A stretch of 64,000 nucleotides of DNA from Streptomyces sp. V3I8 (GCF_030817535.1 NZ_JAUSZL010000002.1:3782001-3846000); one strand, 5' to 3'. Counted from the stretch's first letter, positions 41,770-51,089 are shown. Notes: generated from the letters alone by a model not told the origin. Numbers and translations are program-made.

Positions 41770-44394
41770 ATGCTGCATCTCGCGGTCCGTATGGCGGGAC
41801 ACCGCATCACCGCCCTGCTGGCGGTGGCGTTCGCGGTGCTCGGCGGAGCGGCGCTGATCACCGGCACCGGGATCCTGGCCGAGTCGGGCCTGCGCTCCCA
41901 GCTGCCGGCCGGACGCCTCGCCGGCGCGGACGTCGTGGTCTCCGCCGACCAGAGCCTCCACCCGGCCGGGGACCTGCCGATCGCCCTCCCGGAGCGCGGC
42001 ACGGTCCCGGCCGCGCTGGTCGGCCGGCTGGCCGCGCTGCCCGGTGTCACGGCCGCGGCCGGCGACGTCGGTTTCCCGGCCGCCGTGCTCGACGCCGACG
42101 GCCGGGTCGTACCGGCCGGGGAGCCCCGGACGGCCGGCCACGGCTGGTCGTCGACGAAGCTGCTCGGCGACCCGCGGACCGACGGCTCCGCGCCGGCCCG
42201 CGCCGGCGAGGTGGCGCTCGACAGCGCGACCGCGAAGGCCGCCGGGGTCGGGGCGGGCGACCGGGTCGAGGTCGTCGCGGCCGGGCGGCCCGCCGCCGCG
42301 TACCGCGTCACGGCCGTGGTCGACGCCCCGGACGCCGGCGTCCTCTTCGCCGACCCGACGGCCCTGCGGCTGTCCGGCCGCGCGGCCGGGGGCGACGCCG
42401 CCGGGCCGCGGGCCGGGACCGTGGACCTGGTCGGCCTGCGCACCGAGCCGGGCGCCGCGTCCTCGGTGGCCGCCGCGGCCCGCGACCTGGTCAAGGACGC
42501 GGGCGGGGACGAGGGGACGGGCCGGGGCGGGGACACGGACGAGGGCGAGGGCGCCGGCTCCCGCGGCGATCTCATCGTCTCCACCGGTGCCGACCGCGGT
42601 GACATCGCCTCTCCGGGCGCGGGCGCGTCCCGTTCCCTGCTGGTCCTGCTCGCCGGTTCGCTCGCCGGGATCATCGTGCTGATCATCGGGTTCGTGATGG
42701 CGAGCGCGCTGGCCGTGTCGATCGGCGGCCAGCGCCGCGACCTGGCCCTGATGCGGGCCGTCGGCGCGACACCCCGGCAGATCAGGCGCCTCGCGGCCGG
42801 GCAGGCCTCGCTCATCGCGGCCGTGGCGGCCGTACCCGGCATCGGCCTCGGCTACCTGCTGGCCGGGCAGTTCCGGCGGATGCTGGTGGACCGCGAGGTG
42901 ATCCCGGAGAGCCTGCCGCTCACCTACGGTCCGCTGCCCGCGCTCGCCACGGTCCTGCTGCTGGGCGCCGGCGTCCAGGTCTCGGCCCGCGGCGCCGCGT
43001 GGCGCACCTCGCGCATGCCGGCCACCGAGGCGGTCGCCGAGTCGCGCAGCGAGCCCCGCACCCCGTCGAAGGTCCGGGCCCGCGCCGGGCTGCTGCTGAT
43101 CGCCGGCGCCATGGCACTGTCGGCGGTGCCGCTGCTGAGCCGTACGGTCCTGGGCGCGGCGGCCACCTCCATGGCCGGCATCATCGGTGCGATCGGCCTG
43201 GCGCTGGCGGGCCCCGCCCTGGTCCGGGCCCTCGGCGACACGGCCGCCCGGCGGCTGCGGCCCGGTGTCACGGCGCCCACCTGGCTCGCGGTGTCCAACA
43301 TCCGCGGGTACGCCCTGCGCCTGTCGGGGGTCGTCAGCGCCCTCGCCATGGCAGTGGTGTTCGTCCTGACCTACACCTTCGCCCAGACGACCGTCATGAG
43401 CGCCACCGCGCAGGACACCCGCACCGGCACCCTCGCCCAGCAGCGGCTGAGCGCGCCCGGCCTCGGCGGCGTACCGGCCGGCACCCTGGCCGATGTCACG
43501 CGGGCCGACGGCGTACGGGCGGCGGCCCCGGTCAGCGACACCACGGTCGTGTGGACCTACGAGATGTTCGGCGAACCCGAGGTCGAGTCCAGCTCCGCGA
43601 TGATCCTGACCCCGGCCGCGCCGGACGTCCTGGACCTCGGCGTACGCGACGGCAGTCTGGCCGGGCTCACCGGTGACACGGTCGCCGTCGGCAGTGACGT
43701 CGCCCGTTCCCGCGACGCCGGTGTCGGCCGCCGGATCACCCTGGTCCTCGGGGACGGCAGCACGGTCCACGCGAAGGTCGTCGCCGTCTACGACCGCGGC
43801 CTCGGCTTCGGCCCGGTCGTCCTCTCCCACGACCTCGCCGCCGGCCACACCACCGCCGGCCTCGACCGGAGCGTCCTCGTACGCACCGACGGCACCGCGG
43901 CCGCCGGACGCGCCCTCGCCTCGCTCGCCGGGTCCCGGCCCGGCCTGGTCCTGGAGCCCACCGACACGGGGGCCGGCGACGGTCTGGACGGCGCGCCGGC
44001 GACGGTCTGGATCAACCTGGCCGTCATCGTCGTGCTCCTCGGCTACCTGCTGCTCAGCATCGCGAACAAGCTCGTCGCGACCACCGCCCAGCGCCGCAAC
44101 GAGATCGCCACGCTCCGTCTGAACGGCACGACCCCGCGCCAGATCCTCGCGATGATGCGCCGCGAGGCGGCGGTGATCGGCGTCACCGCGCTCACCGCCG
44201 GGACGCTGCTCTCCGCGATCCCGCTCGCGCTGCTCGGCATCGGCTTCCTGCACCGGCCCTGGCCGGCCGGCCCGGTGTGGCTGCTCCCGGCCGTCGCGCT
44301 GACGGTGGTCTGCACGGCCTTCGTCACGGTCGAACTCCCCACCAGGCAGGCCCTGCGCACGGCCCCGGCCCACGCGCTGTCGGCCCACGCGTAG
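41770..44394 (+). CDS. FtsX-like ABC transporter permease
   Basis: 874 residues. N-terminal membrane helix (ITALLAVAFAVLGGAALITG), a large extracytoplasmic domain, the first FtsX core (SLLVLLAGSLAGIIVLIIGF with RDLALMRAVGATPRQIRRL), a second hydrophobic block, and the second FtsX core near the C-terminus (WINLAVIVVLLGYLLLSIA, RNEIATLRLNGTTPRQILAMM). Two fused half-permeases, as in long MacB/BceB-like proteins. An acidic Gly/Asp/Glu repeat lies near residues 245-260. Partner of the ATPase directly upstream. Confidence 0.93.
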   Translation: MLHLAVRMAGHRITALLAVAFAVLGGAALITGTGILAESGLRSQLPAGRLAGADVVVSADQSLHPAGDLPIALPERGTVPAALVGRLAALPGVTAAAGDVGFPAAVLDADGRVVPAGEPRTAGHGWSSTKLLGDPRTDGSAPARAGEVALDSATAKAAGVGAGDRVEVVAAGRPAAAYRVTAVVDAPDAGVLFADPTALRLSGRAAGGDAAGPRAGTVDLVGLRTEPGAASSVAAAARDLVKDAGGDEGTGRGGDTDEGEGAGSRGDLIVSTGADRGDIASPGAGASRSLLVLLAGSLAGIIVLIIGFVMASALAVSIGGQRRDLALMRAVGATPRQIRRLAAGQASLIAAVAAVPGIGLGYLLAGQFRRMLVDREVIPESLPLTYGPLPALATVLLLGAGVQVSARGAAWRTSRMPATEAVAESRSEPRTPSKVRARAGLLLIAGAMALSAVPLLSRTVLGAAATSMAGIIGAIGLALAGPALVRALGDTAARRLRPGVTAPTWLAVSNIRGYALRLSGVVSALAMAVVFVLTYTFAQTTVMSATAQDTRTGTLAQQRLSAPGLGGVPAGTLADVTRADGVRAAAPVSDTTVVWTYEMFGEPEVESSSAMILTPAAPDVLDLGVRDGSLAGLTGDTVAVGSDVARSRDAGVGRRITLVLGDGSTVHAKVVAVYDRGLGFGPVVLSHDLAAGHTTAGLDRSVLVRTDGTAAAGRALASLAGSRPGLVLEPTDTGAGDGLDGAPATVWINLAVIVVLLGYLLLSIANKLVATTAQRRNEIATLRLNGTTPRQILAMMRREAAVIGVTALTAGTLLSAIPLALLGIGFLHRPWPAGPVWLLPAVALTVVCTAFVTVELPTRQALRTAPAHALSAHA

Positions 44395-44397
44395 GGA

Positions 44398-44487
44398 CAC
44401 GCCGGGACGGGGTACGGGGTACGGGGTACGGGCCGGGACCCGTACCCCTTATCCCGTATCCCATATCCCGTACCCCGTCCCGGCGTG
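44398..44487. terminator. Long inverted repeat between convergent genes
   Basis: The 21-base arm starting CACGCCGGGACGGGGTACGG (44398-44418) is perfectly complementary to 44467-44487. Inside are 7-bp GGGGTAC repeats on one side and CCCGTAT/CCCGTAC repeats on the other that extend partial pairing. It separates the permease from the acyl-CoA ligase and should stop transcription both ways. Confidence 0.75.
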
Positions 44488-44491
44488 GTCC

Positions 44492-46138
44492 TCAACACCG
44501 CTCGCGCAGCTCGCCCTTGACGACCTTCCCGCTCGCGTTGCGCGGCAGCTCGCCGACGAACTCGACCGTTCTGGGCACCTTGTAGTTGGCCATCTCGCGG
44601 CGGGCCCAGGCGATCAGGCCGTCGCCGGTGAGGGGCGCGTCCGGCCGGCGTACGACGTAGGCCCGGCCCACCTCGCCGAGCCGCGCGTCCGGGACGCCGA
44701 TCACCGCCACGTCCGCGACGTCCGGGTGGAGGCCGAGCAGTTGCTCTATCTCCGCCGGGTACGCGTTGAAGCCGCCGACGACGAACATGTCCTTGATGCG
44801 GTCGGTGATCCGCAGGTTGCCCGCCCCGTCCAGGACCCCGATGTCGCCCGTGCGGAGCCAGCCGTCCGCCGTGACGGCCTCGGCGGTGGCCGGGGCGTCC
44901 TCGTAGTAGCCGCGCATGACGTTGAAGCCGCGGACCAGGACCTCGCCCGGGACGCCGGCGGCAACCGCCGTGCCCTCGCCGTCCACCACCTTCACCTCGG
45001 TGCCGGGGATCGCCCGCCCCGACGTGGACGCGATCACGTCCGGCTCGTCGCCCCGGCGGCACATCGAGACGATCCCGCTCGCCTCGGAGAGGCCGTAGGC
45101 GGTGAGGACCGTGCCGACGCCCAGTTCCGTCCGCAGCCGTTCCACCAGGCGCAGCGGTACGACCGCGGCGCCGGTGACGACCAGGCGCAGGGCCGAGAGG
45201 TCGTAGGCGTCGCGGTGCGGGTGGTCCAGGAGGGACTGGTGGAGGGTGGGCGGGCCCGGGAGCACCGAGACGCGTTCCGAGGCCACGTTCGCCAGGACCG
45301 TGCCGACGTCGAACACGGGCTGCGGGATCATCGTCGCGCCCCGCATGAGGCAGGCGAGGACGCCGGCCTTGTAGCCGAAGGTGTGGAAGAAGGGGTTCAC
45401 GACGAGGTAGCGGTCGCCCTCGCGCAGACCGGCCAGTTCGCACCACACGCCGTACGCCCGCAGGGTCTGCGCATGGGTGATCACGGCGCCCTTGGGCCGG
45501 CCCGTCGTGCCCGAGGTGAAGACGATGTCGCAGGGCGCGGCGGGGTCGAGTGCCGAGACCCGCGCCCGCACCTGCCGCGTGCCCGTCCCGTCCCCGCTCG
45601 CCAGGAAGTCCTTCCAGGTCGTCCAGGCTTTCCAGGTACGGGAGTCGGCGGAAGCGTCGGCGGGACCGTCGTCGGGGGCGTCGTCGGAGAGGACCACCAC
45701 CTGCTCCAGGTGCGGGAGCCCCGGCAGGGGACCCGCGCCGGCCGGCCCCTCGGCGCAGGCGCGCCGCAGCGAGGCCACGTACGACGTACCGAGGAAGGTG
45801 CCCGTGACGAACAGCAGTTTCGCCCGGCTGCGGGACAGCACGTACGCCGCCTCCGCGCCCTTGAAGCGCGTGTTCAGCGGGACGAGGACCGCACCCGCCG
45901 ACACCGCGCCGAGCGAGGACACGATCCAGTCGAGGGTGTTGGGCGCCCAGACGCCCACGCGGTCGCCCGCTTCCACGCCGTTCGCGAGGCAGGCCGCCGC
46001 CGCGCGTTCGACCCGGGCGCCCAGCTCCGCGTACGTGATCCGGGTGCGGCCCTCGACGACCGCCTCCACGTCCGCGTACCGCTCGGCCGCCGCCCGTACG
46101 AGTCCCGGGATCGTGCCCCACTCCAAGTCACCGCGCAC
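44492..46138 (-). CDS. Acyl-CoA synthetase (AMP-binding, FadD-like)
   Basis: 548 residues from GTG 46138, chosen because GGGGAGG is 6 bases upstream and the longer frame would run through the operators. ANL-superfamily motifs: A3 VFTSGTTGRPKGAVITH, A5 TAYGLSEASG, A7 WLRTGDIGVLDGAGNLRITDRIKDMFVVGGFNAYPAEIE, A10 Lys in NASGKVVKGEL. It activates a carboxylic acid to its CoA ester, the entry reaction for the catabolic regulon. Divergent from the thiolase-like operon; two regulon palindromes occupy the shared promoter region. Confidence 0.92.
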   Translation of the reverse strand: MRGDLEWGTIPGLVRAAAERYADVEAVVEGRTRITYAELGARVERAAAACLANGVEAGDRVGVWAPNTLDWIVSSLGAVSAGAVLVPLNTRFKGAEAAYVLSRSRAKLLFVTGTFLGTSYVASLRRACAEGPAGAGPLPGLPHLEQVVVLSDDAPDDGPADASADSRTWKAWTTWKDFLASGDGTGTRQVRARVSALDPAAPCDIVFTSGTTGRPKGAVITHAQTLRAYGVWCELAGLREGDRYLVVNPFFHTFGYKAGVLACLMRGATMIPQPVFDVGTVLANVASERVSVLPGPPTLHQSLLDHPHRDAYDLSALRLVVTGAAVVPLRLVERLRTELGVGTVLTAYGLSEASGIVSMCRRGDEPDVIASTSGRAIPGTEVKVVDGEGTAVAAGVPGEVLVRGFNVMRGYYEDAPATAEAVTADGWLRTGDIGVLDGAGNLRITDRIKDMFVVGGFNAYPAEIEQLLGLHPDVADVAVIGVPDARLGEVGRAYVVRRPDAPLTGDGLIAWARREMANYKVPRTVEFVGELPRNASGKVVKGELRERC

Positions 46139-46159
46139 AGCGGGCCTCCCCACCACTAG

Positions 46160-46174
46160 CTGACTACCCGTCAG
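46160..46174. promoter_or_regulatory. Regulon palindrome, site 6
   Basis: CTGACTACCCGTCAG in the divergent promoter of acyl-CoA synthetase and thiolase-like genes; one arm mismatch. Confidence 0.7.
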
Positions 46175-46186
46175 ATTAGCGGTAGC

Positions 46187-46201
46187 CTGACGGACTGTCA
46201 G
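46187..46201. promoter_or_regulatory. Regulon palindrome, site 7
   Basis: CTGACGGACTGTCAG, 27 bases from site 6 and 30 bases before the thiolase-like ATG at 46232. Confidence 0.75.
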
Positions 46202-46231
46202 CATTCACGGACCGGAGGCGGAGGCGTGCCC

Positions 46232-47395
46232 ATGGCAGGCACAGGGGCGGCAGGGCTCAAGGACGCCACCGCCGTCGTCGGGATCGGGCAGACGGCCTTC
46301 GCCAAGCACCTCCACGAGAGCGAGCGGACGCTGGCCTGCCGGGCGGTCCTCGCCGCCCTCGACGACGCGGGGATCTCCCCGGCCGAGGTCGACGCGCTCG
46401 CCTCCTACACCATGGAGGAGACCGACGAGGTGGAGGTCGCCAAGGCCGTCGGGCTCGGCGACCTCACCTTCTTCTCCAAGGTCGGCTTCGGGGGCGGCGG
46501 TTCGTGCGCCACCGTCGCGCACCTGGCGGGCGCGGTGGCCACCGGGCAGGCGACGGTCGGAGTCGCCTGGCGGTCCCGGAAGCGCGGCAGCGGACCACGC
46601 CCGTGGCGGAACACGGCGGTCCAGCTCCCCACCCCGGCGCAGTGGACGCGCCCCTTCGGCCTCCTGCGCCCCGCCGACGAGATAGCCATGCTCACCCGCC
46701 GCTACCTGCACACGTACGGGGCGACCCGCGACCACCTCTTCAACGTCGCGCTCGCCTGCCGCAACCGGGCCAACCAGAACCCGGCGGCGATGATGTACGA
46801 GCGCCCGCTGACCCGGGACATGTACATGACCTCCCGCTGGATCAGTGAGCCGCTCTGCCTCTTCGACAACTGCCTGGAGACGGACGGGGCGCTGGCGTGC
46901 GTCGTCGTCTCCGCCGAGCGGGCCCGCGACTGCCGGCACCGGCCCGTGTACGTCCACTCGGCCGCCCAGGGCCTGCCCGCCCAGCACCACGGGATGGTCA
47001 ACTACTGGAACGACGACCCGCTCACCGGCCCCGCCTGGACGGCGGCCCGCCACCTGTGGAAGCACGCCGACCTCACCCCGCAGGACGTGGACGTCGCGCA
47101 GATCTACGACGCGTTCACCGCCCTCGTCCCGCTCTCCCTGGAGGGGTACGGCTTCTGTGGGCGGGGCGAGGGCGGCGCCTTCACGGAAGGGGGCGCCCTG
47201 GAGACCGGCGGGCGGCTGCCGCTGAACACGGGCGGCGGGGGGCTCTCGGAGGCGTACGTCCACGGCTTCAACCTCATCACCGAGGGCGTGAAGCAGCTCC
47301 GGGGAACCAGCACCGCGCAGGTGCCGGGCGCCGCGACCTGCCTGGTCACGGCGGGCGAAGGCGTCCCGACGTCGGCCCTGCTCCTGCGGAACTGA
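46232..47395 (+). CDS. Thiolase-like / lipid-transfer protein (SCP-x family)
   Basis: 387 residues from ATG 46232 (GTG 46226 possible). SCP-x/Ltp-type thiolase fold: VVGIGQTAFAKHLHESERTL, a GGGGSCATVAHLAGA loop in which Cys occupies the position expected for the nucleophile, VALACRNRANQNPAAMM, AQIYDAFTALVPLSLEGYGFC and NTGGGGLSEAYVHG. Followed by a DUF35 gene, the known partner of Ltp-type aldolases and thiolases that cleave sterol side chains. Likely catalyses carbon-carbon bond cleavage of a CoA thioester. First gene of a three-gene operon under regulon palindromes. Confidence 0.9.
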   Translation: MAGTGAAGLKDATAVVGIGQTAFAKHLHESERTLACRAVLAALDDAGISPAEVDALASYTMEETDEVEVAKAVGLGDLTFFSKVGFGGGGSCATVAHLAGAVATGQATVGVAWRSRKRGSGPRPWRNTAVQLPTPAQWTRPFGLLRPADEIAMLTRRYLHTYGATRDHLFNVALACRNRANQNPAAMMYERPLTRDMYMTSRWISEPLCLFDNCLETDGALACVVVSAERARDCRHRPVYVHSAAQGLPAQHHGMVNYWNDDPLTGPAWTAARHLWKHADLTPQDVDVAQIYDAFTALVPLSLEGYGFCGRGEGGAFTEGGALETGGRLPLNTGGGGLSEAYVHGFNLITEGVKQLRGTSTAQVPGAATCLVTAGEGVPTSALLLRN

Positions 47396-47454
47396 CGGCG
47401 CCGGCGCCGGCGCCGGGGAGCGATCCGGCGAGCCCGACCGAGAAGGGGACCCAC

Positions 47455-47889
47455 ATGCTCACACCTGTCGTGGACGACGACGGCGCCCCGTTCTGGGAGT
47501 ACGCCGCCCGGGGCGAACTGCGCGTCCAGGCCTGCGCCGGGGCCGGCTGCGGCGAACTGCGCTTCCCGCCCCGCCCCTGCTGCCCGCGCTGCCACTCCTT
47601 CGACAGCGAGTGGCGCGCGATGAGCGGCAGGGGACGCATCTGGTCGTACGTGGTCCCGCACCCCCCGCTCCTGCCGGACTACGCGGCGCAGGCCCCGTAC
47701 AACGTGGTCGTCGTCGAGCTGGCGGAGGCCCCGCACATCCGGCTGGTGGGGAACGTGGTCAGCGGCCCGGACGCGCCGCTCGACTCGGTCCCGGGGGACC
47801 GGCTCCGGATCGGCGCGCGGGTCCACGTGGTCTTCGGGGAGGGCGGGGCCGGGGTCCGGCTGCCGCGCTGGATGCTGGAGCGGCCATGA
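47455..47889 (+). CDS. DUF35 / Zn-ribbon OB-fold protein
   Basis: 144 residues from ATG 47455. N-terminal rubredoxin-like zinc ribbon with Cys at ~27, 32, 41/42 and 45 (QACAGAGCGELRFPPRPCCPRC), then an OB fold (GRGRIWSYVVPHPPLLPDY; GARVHVVFGEGGAG). DUF35 proteins bind CoA substrates and form complexes with thiolase-like Ltp proteins; without them Ltp2-type aldolases are inactive. The TGA overlaps the next ATG. Most likely subunit of the enzyme encoded just upstream. Confidence 0.92.
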   Translation: MLTPVVDDDGAPFWEYAARGELRVQACAGAGCGELRFPPRPCCPRCHSFDSEWRAMSGRGRIWSYVVPHPPLLPDYAAQAPYNVVVVELAEAPHIRLVGNVVSGPDAPLDSVPGDRLRIGARVHVVFGEGGAGVRLPRWMLERP

Positions 47890-48656
47890 CCCTGCGGATC
47901 ACCACGGACGAGGACACGGGCGTGGCGGTGGTCACGCTGGACCGGCCGGAGCGCCTGAACGCCATCGACCTGCCCACGGCCGCCCGGCTCACGGCCACCT
48001 GGAACGGGTTCCGGCACGACGACTCCGTACGCGCGATCGTCCTGACCGGTGCGGGCGGGCGGGCCTTCTCGACGGGGCTCGACCGGGACGCCGAGGTACC
48101 GCAGCCCGCCTCGCCCTACATGCTGGACGACCCGCTGGTCGCGGTCGGGCCGAAGGCGGCGGGCCTGTGGAAGCCGGTGATCGCGGCGGTGAACGGCATG
48201 GCGTGCGGCGGAGCCTTCTACCTGCTCGGCGAGGCGGACTTCGTGATCGCCGACGAGACGGCCACCTTCTTCGACCCGCACACGACGTACGGCATGGTCA
48301 GCGCGTACGAGTCGGTGTACCTGGCGCAGCGGACGCCGTTCGGCGAGGTGGCCCGCATGGCCCTGATGGGCACGGCCGAACGGGTCTCCGCGCGGCGGGC
48401 GTACGAGGTGGGGCTGGTGTCGGAGGTGACGGCGCGGGGGGAATCGGTGGAAGCGGCGGTCCGCTGCGCGACGGTCATCGCGTCCTGCCCGCCCACAGCC
48501 GTACAGGGCACGGTCCGCGCCCTCTGGTCGGCCCAGGAGGCCACCCGCTCGGCAGCCCTGTCCCAGGCCCCGCACCTCGTCGCACTCGGCAACCTGCCGT
48601 CCCCGGAACAGGCGAAACTGTTCGGCGCCCGCCACACGGAGTTCCGGACCCGCTGA
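47886..48656 (+). CDS. Enoyl-CoA hydratase/isomerase (crotonase family)
   Basis: 256 residues. Crotonase motifs: VVTLDRPERLNAIDLPTAARL, oxyanion-hole AGGRAFSTGLDRD and AAVNGMACGGAFYLLGEADF, then TYGMVSAYESVYLAQR where hydratases carry a catalytic Glu. It would hydrate or isomerise an unsaturated acyl-CoA in beta-oxidation. Start overlaps the DUF35 stop, completing the thiolase-like/DUF35/crotonase operon. Confidence 0.92.
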   Translation: MTLRITTDEDTGVAVVTLDRPERLNAIDLPTAARLTATWNGFRHDDSVRAIVLTGAGGRAFSTGLDRDAEVPQPASPYMLDDPLVAVGPKAAGLWKPVIAAVNGMACGGAFYLLGEADFVIADETATFFDPHTTYGMVSAYESVYLAQRTPFGEVARMALMGTAERVSARRAYEVGLVSEVTARGESVEAAVRCATVIASCPPTAVQGTVRALWSAQEATRSAALSQAPHLVALGNLPSPEQAKLFGARHTEFRTR

Positions 48657-48675
48657 CCCGACCGGCCCGGTCCGC

Positions 48676-48699
48676 GCCGACGCACCGAGCCGCGTCGGC
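48676..48699. terminator. Terminator between crotonase and XRE genes
   Basis: GCCGACGC (48676-48683) pairs with GCGTCGGC (48692-48699) around an 8-base loop, ending beside the stop of the minus-strand XRE gene. Confidence 0.55.
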
Positions 48700-48700
48700 C

Positions 48701-49553
48701 TCAGTCCCGGTCCAGCGCCTGTCGCGCCGCGTGGACGAGCCGGTGTGCTCCGGTGCCGTACACGGCGGATTCCCGGAGTGTTCCCCAGGTTCGCAGGTAT
48801 GTGTCCATGCTGTTCTCGTCGTCGATCCACAACTCCGCGTGCCAGTTCTCGACGATCACCTGGCGCTCGTCGTAGATCCAGAAAGCGGTGGCCGGGGGAA
48901 TTTTGAGCGGGGCGGACAGCGGGATGATCCCCAGGTCGACCGAGGGAAGACCGATGGCACCGGCGAGGCGGTCGAGTTGAGCCGCGAGCACCGGGGGCGG
49001 GCAGATCCGGGCATGCAGAGCCGCCTCCCACATGATGATGTGGAAGCGCTTCGTCGAGTCGTACAGCGCATCCTGCCGTTTCATGCGCGAGGCCACGGCC
49101 TCCTCGATGTCGCGTGGGGACCGCTGCAGCTCCGTGAACCGGGTGAAGACCGCCCGTGCGTAGTCGGGTGTCTGCAGGATGCCGACGACCATGGCGCCCT
49201 GCCAGACGTGAAAAGTGCGGGTCCTGGCGTGTTCCGCGTTACGGGCGTCCTGCACGGGCTTGTGTCCTGCGGCGAGCTGACGTCGCCAGGAGCGGATATG
49301 GGACTCGAAACCCCGCAGCCTGGACAGCAGTTCGTCGTACGTCTCCGGTCGGCCGGTTCCCTCCGCCCAGTTGCGCAGATCATCGGGCGTAGGCGTCGTC
49401 CGGCCGTTCTCGAGCTTGCTGACCTTCGATTTGTGCCATCCACACCTGTCGGCGAGGTGTGTACCGGTGAGCCTGCCCACCAGGGGCCGTCAGCCGTAGT
49501 TCCCGGAGGCGTATCCCGAGGGCCTCACGCGCCTTCTGGTAGTCCGTACTCAC
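48701..49553 (-). pseudogene. Frameshifted XRE/DUF5753 regulator
   Basis: Starting at GTG 49553 the frame reads VSTDYQKAREALGIRLRELR, the normal N-terminus of this family, then goes out of frame. The rest (LTGTHLADRCGWHKSKVSKLENGRTTPTPDDL, DUF5753 with VVGILQTPDYARAVF, ending ALDRD) continues in another frame to 48701. One extra G in the TGGTGGGCAGG stretch (plus-strand CCTGCCCACC, ~49471-49480) explains the break: removing it joins TAPGG to RLTGTHL. Either a recent mutation or a homopolymer sequencing error. A GTG at 49480 could still make a protein lacking the first helix. Confidence 0.8.
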
Positions 49554-49569
49554 TGATACACACCTGCTT

Positions 49570-50331
49570 CTACTGTTTCTCCGCTGCCAGGCCGGCCACG
49601 AACTCCTCGTACGGAACGGCATGATGCACGGCCGCGTCCCGCACCTGGGAGTACCGGACCACTTCGGCGGGCTCCGTGATGAGTTCGACGTCCACCAGAT
49701 TGTCGGCGTCGTCGAAGCCGAGCAATGCGACCATCCGCGAGTCGAAGATCCAGAAGTCTTCGACGGGCAGGTTCAGGCGATCGGCGTCCGCACGTCGGAG
49801 GTTCATGATCGTCTCACCGACGGCGGTGTTGCGCCGTGCGTTGCCCAGCAGGTACAGCTGCCCTGTCGTAGGCGGGTCGTCCACGACGCGGACACGCTCG
49901 ATCCGCTTGCCGAGTCCGGTCTGTACGCGACGGTTGGCACACCATTCCGAGTCCGTGTCGTCCCAGTCGACAGGCTCGCCGCGGGTGAACCGGGCGTAAG
50001 TCTCCGTGGCTTCGTCGGAGGCGTAACGCCGACGCGCCTCCAACCGCCAGGCCGTGTGCTCGAACTGTGTGAACAACCGGCTCAGGCCGTCCAGGCGCAC
50101 GAACCTCGCTTTCCGCCGTTTCGGCCCCTTGGGCACCCAGTCCATCAGGAGCTCCCTCGGCACGACGATCGGCACCTCGCCCTCACCCAGGTGCTGGAGT
50201 CGGGCGACATCCTCGGGGTCCGTGAGCGGCGGACCGTGCACGACGAGCTCTCCGGAGTCAAGGTCTTCATGTACCGACGGGCATCCGTCGTCGCCCGATC
50301 CGGTGCCGTTGAAACGCAGTCGTCGCGCCAT
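49570..50331 (-). CDS. DUF6879-like protein fused to a short N-terminal module
   Basis: 253 residues from ATG 50331 (GAGGAA upstream). Residues 1-65 (MARRLRFNGTGSGDDGCPSV, VVVPRELL) match a small protein usually encoded separately next to XRE/DUF397 loci; the remainder (FTQFEHTAWRLEARRRYASD, RVRVVDDPPTTGQLYLL, RLNLPVEDFWIFDSRMVALL) matches the DUF6879 group as I recall it. The two appear fused here. Sits just upstream of the broken XRE gene on the same strand, 16 bases apart, so the pair is probably one operon of the WhiJ-like type. Function unknown. Confidence 0.75.
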   Translation of the reverse strand: MARRLRFNGTGSGDDGCPSVHEDLDSGELVVHGPPLTDPEDVARLQHLGEGEVPIVVPRELLMDWVPKGPKRRKARFVRLDGLSRLFTQFEHTAWRLEARRRYASDEATETYARFTRGEPVDWDDTDSEWCANRRVQTGLGKRIERVRVVDDPPTTGQLYLLGNARRNTAVGETIMNLRRADADRLNLPVEDFWIFDSRMVALLGFDDADNLVDVELITEPAEVVRYSQVRDAAVHHAVPYEEFVAGLAAEKQ

Positions 50332-50579
50332 GAGCAGTTCCTCTCGTCCAGGACCGATGCGGAGAGCATTTCCCTGCCTGTACGCGATCCGTCCTGTTCG
50401 ACAGGCCGGTGTCGGGAACCTCGAGCAACTTCCCTTCACCGTCGAGCAACTTCGAGGAACCTCCCTCGCCCTGGACAACTGCCGCTTCCTACAGTCGCTG
50501 CCACGGATCCGGCAGCCTGCCGCCCCGTCCTGGAAGAGATCTCGGACCCGGCACGACCCCCTCCTCGAAGGAGTACGTC

Positions 50580-51080
50580 ATGACAGCCACCCTCGACCGG
50601 CCCGCAAGCATCCGCACACGCGACCCGAAGGAACTGCTCAACGCCGTCCAGCCGTGCGTGCGGCACCTGACGGTCAACGTGCTGGACAGCGGTATGACCC
50701 TGTGGGACCGCGAGGTCGCCCTGCTGCTGCGCGATCACACGATGGTCCGCGACATGGCCGAACGCATCCTCGGCAACGCTGTCATGTACACCATCGGCTG
50801 CATGGAACACCCTGAGGTCCACCTCGGAGTCGGCAAGCTCGTCGACATCGGTGTCCACCAACTGATCCTCGACACACCCGTGTGGTGGGCGCTCTGTGAC
50901 GCGTACAACGAAGGGCGCTACAAACACCACGCCCCGTTCGTCGAGCGGCGCGGCGACGGGCTGTGCCTGCGCACCGCGGACTTCCTGCGGTCCATCGGGT
51001 TCGACATCGACGTGGAGCTGTGGGCGATCGACGGCGCGGACTGCTCGCCGTGCGACAACAAGGTCCCCGACAGTCACTGA
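50580..51080 (+). CDS. Conserved actinobacterial protein of unknown function
   Basis: 166 residues from ATG 50580 with AAGGAG 6 bases upstream. It is mostly helical, without signal peptide or membrane segment. Notable blocks: VRHLTVNVLDSGMTLWDREV, MVRDMAERILGNAVMYTIGC, GVGKLVDIGVHQLILDTPVW and a C-terminal CSPC (a CxxC pair) just before the end. I do not recognise the family, though the pattern looks conserved rather than random. It is divergent from the DUF6879-like gene and is closed off by an exceptionally strong hairpin. Confidence 0.75.
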   Translation: MTATLDRPASIRTRDPKELLNAVQPCVRHLTVNVLDSGMTLWDREVALLLRDHTMVRDMAERILGNAVMYTIGCMEHPEVHLGVGKLVDIGVHQLILDTPVWWALCDAYNEGRYKHHAPFVERRGDGLCLRTADFLRSIGFDIDVELWAIDGADCSPCDNKVPDSH

Positions 51081-51089
51081 ACCGTCCCG

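Noticed and set aside
41746..44400. 884-codon minus-strand open frame across the permease gene
   Set aside because: Antisense shadow of the FtsX-like permease; composition is Gly/Arg/Asp filler with no motif.
44401..44480. GGGGTAC/CCCGTAT 7-bp repeats as a regulatory iteron array
   Set aside because: They form the interior of a long inverted repeat between convergent genes, so a terminator role is simpler.
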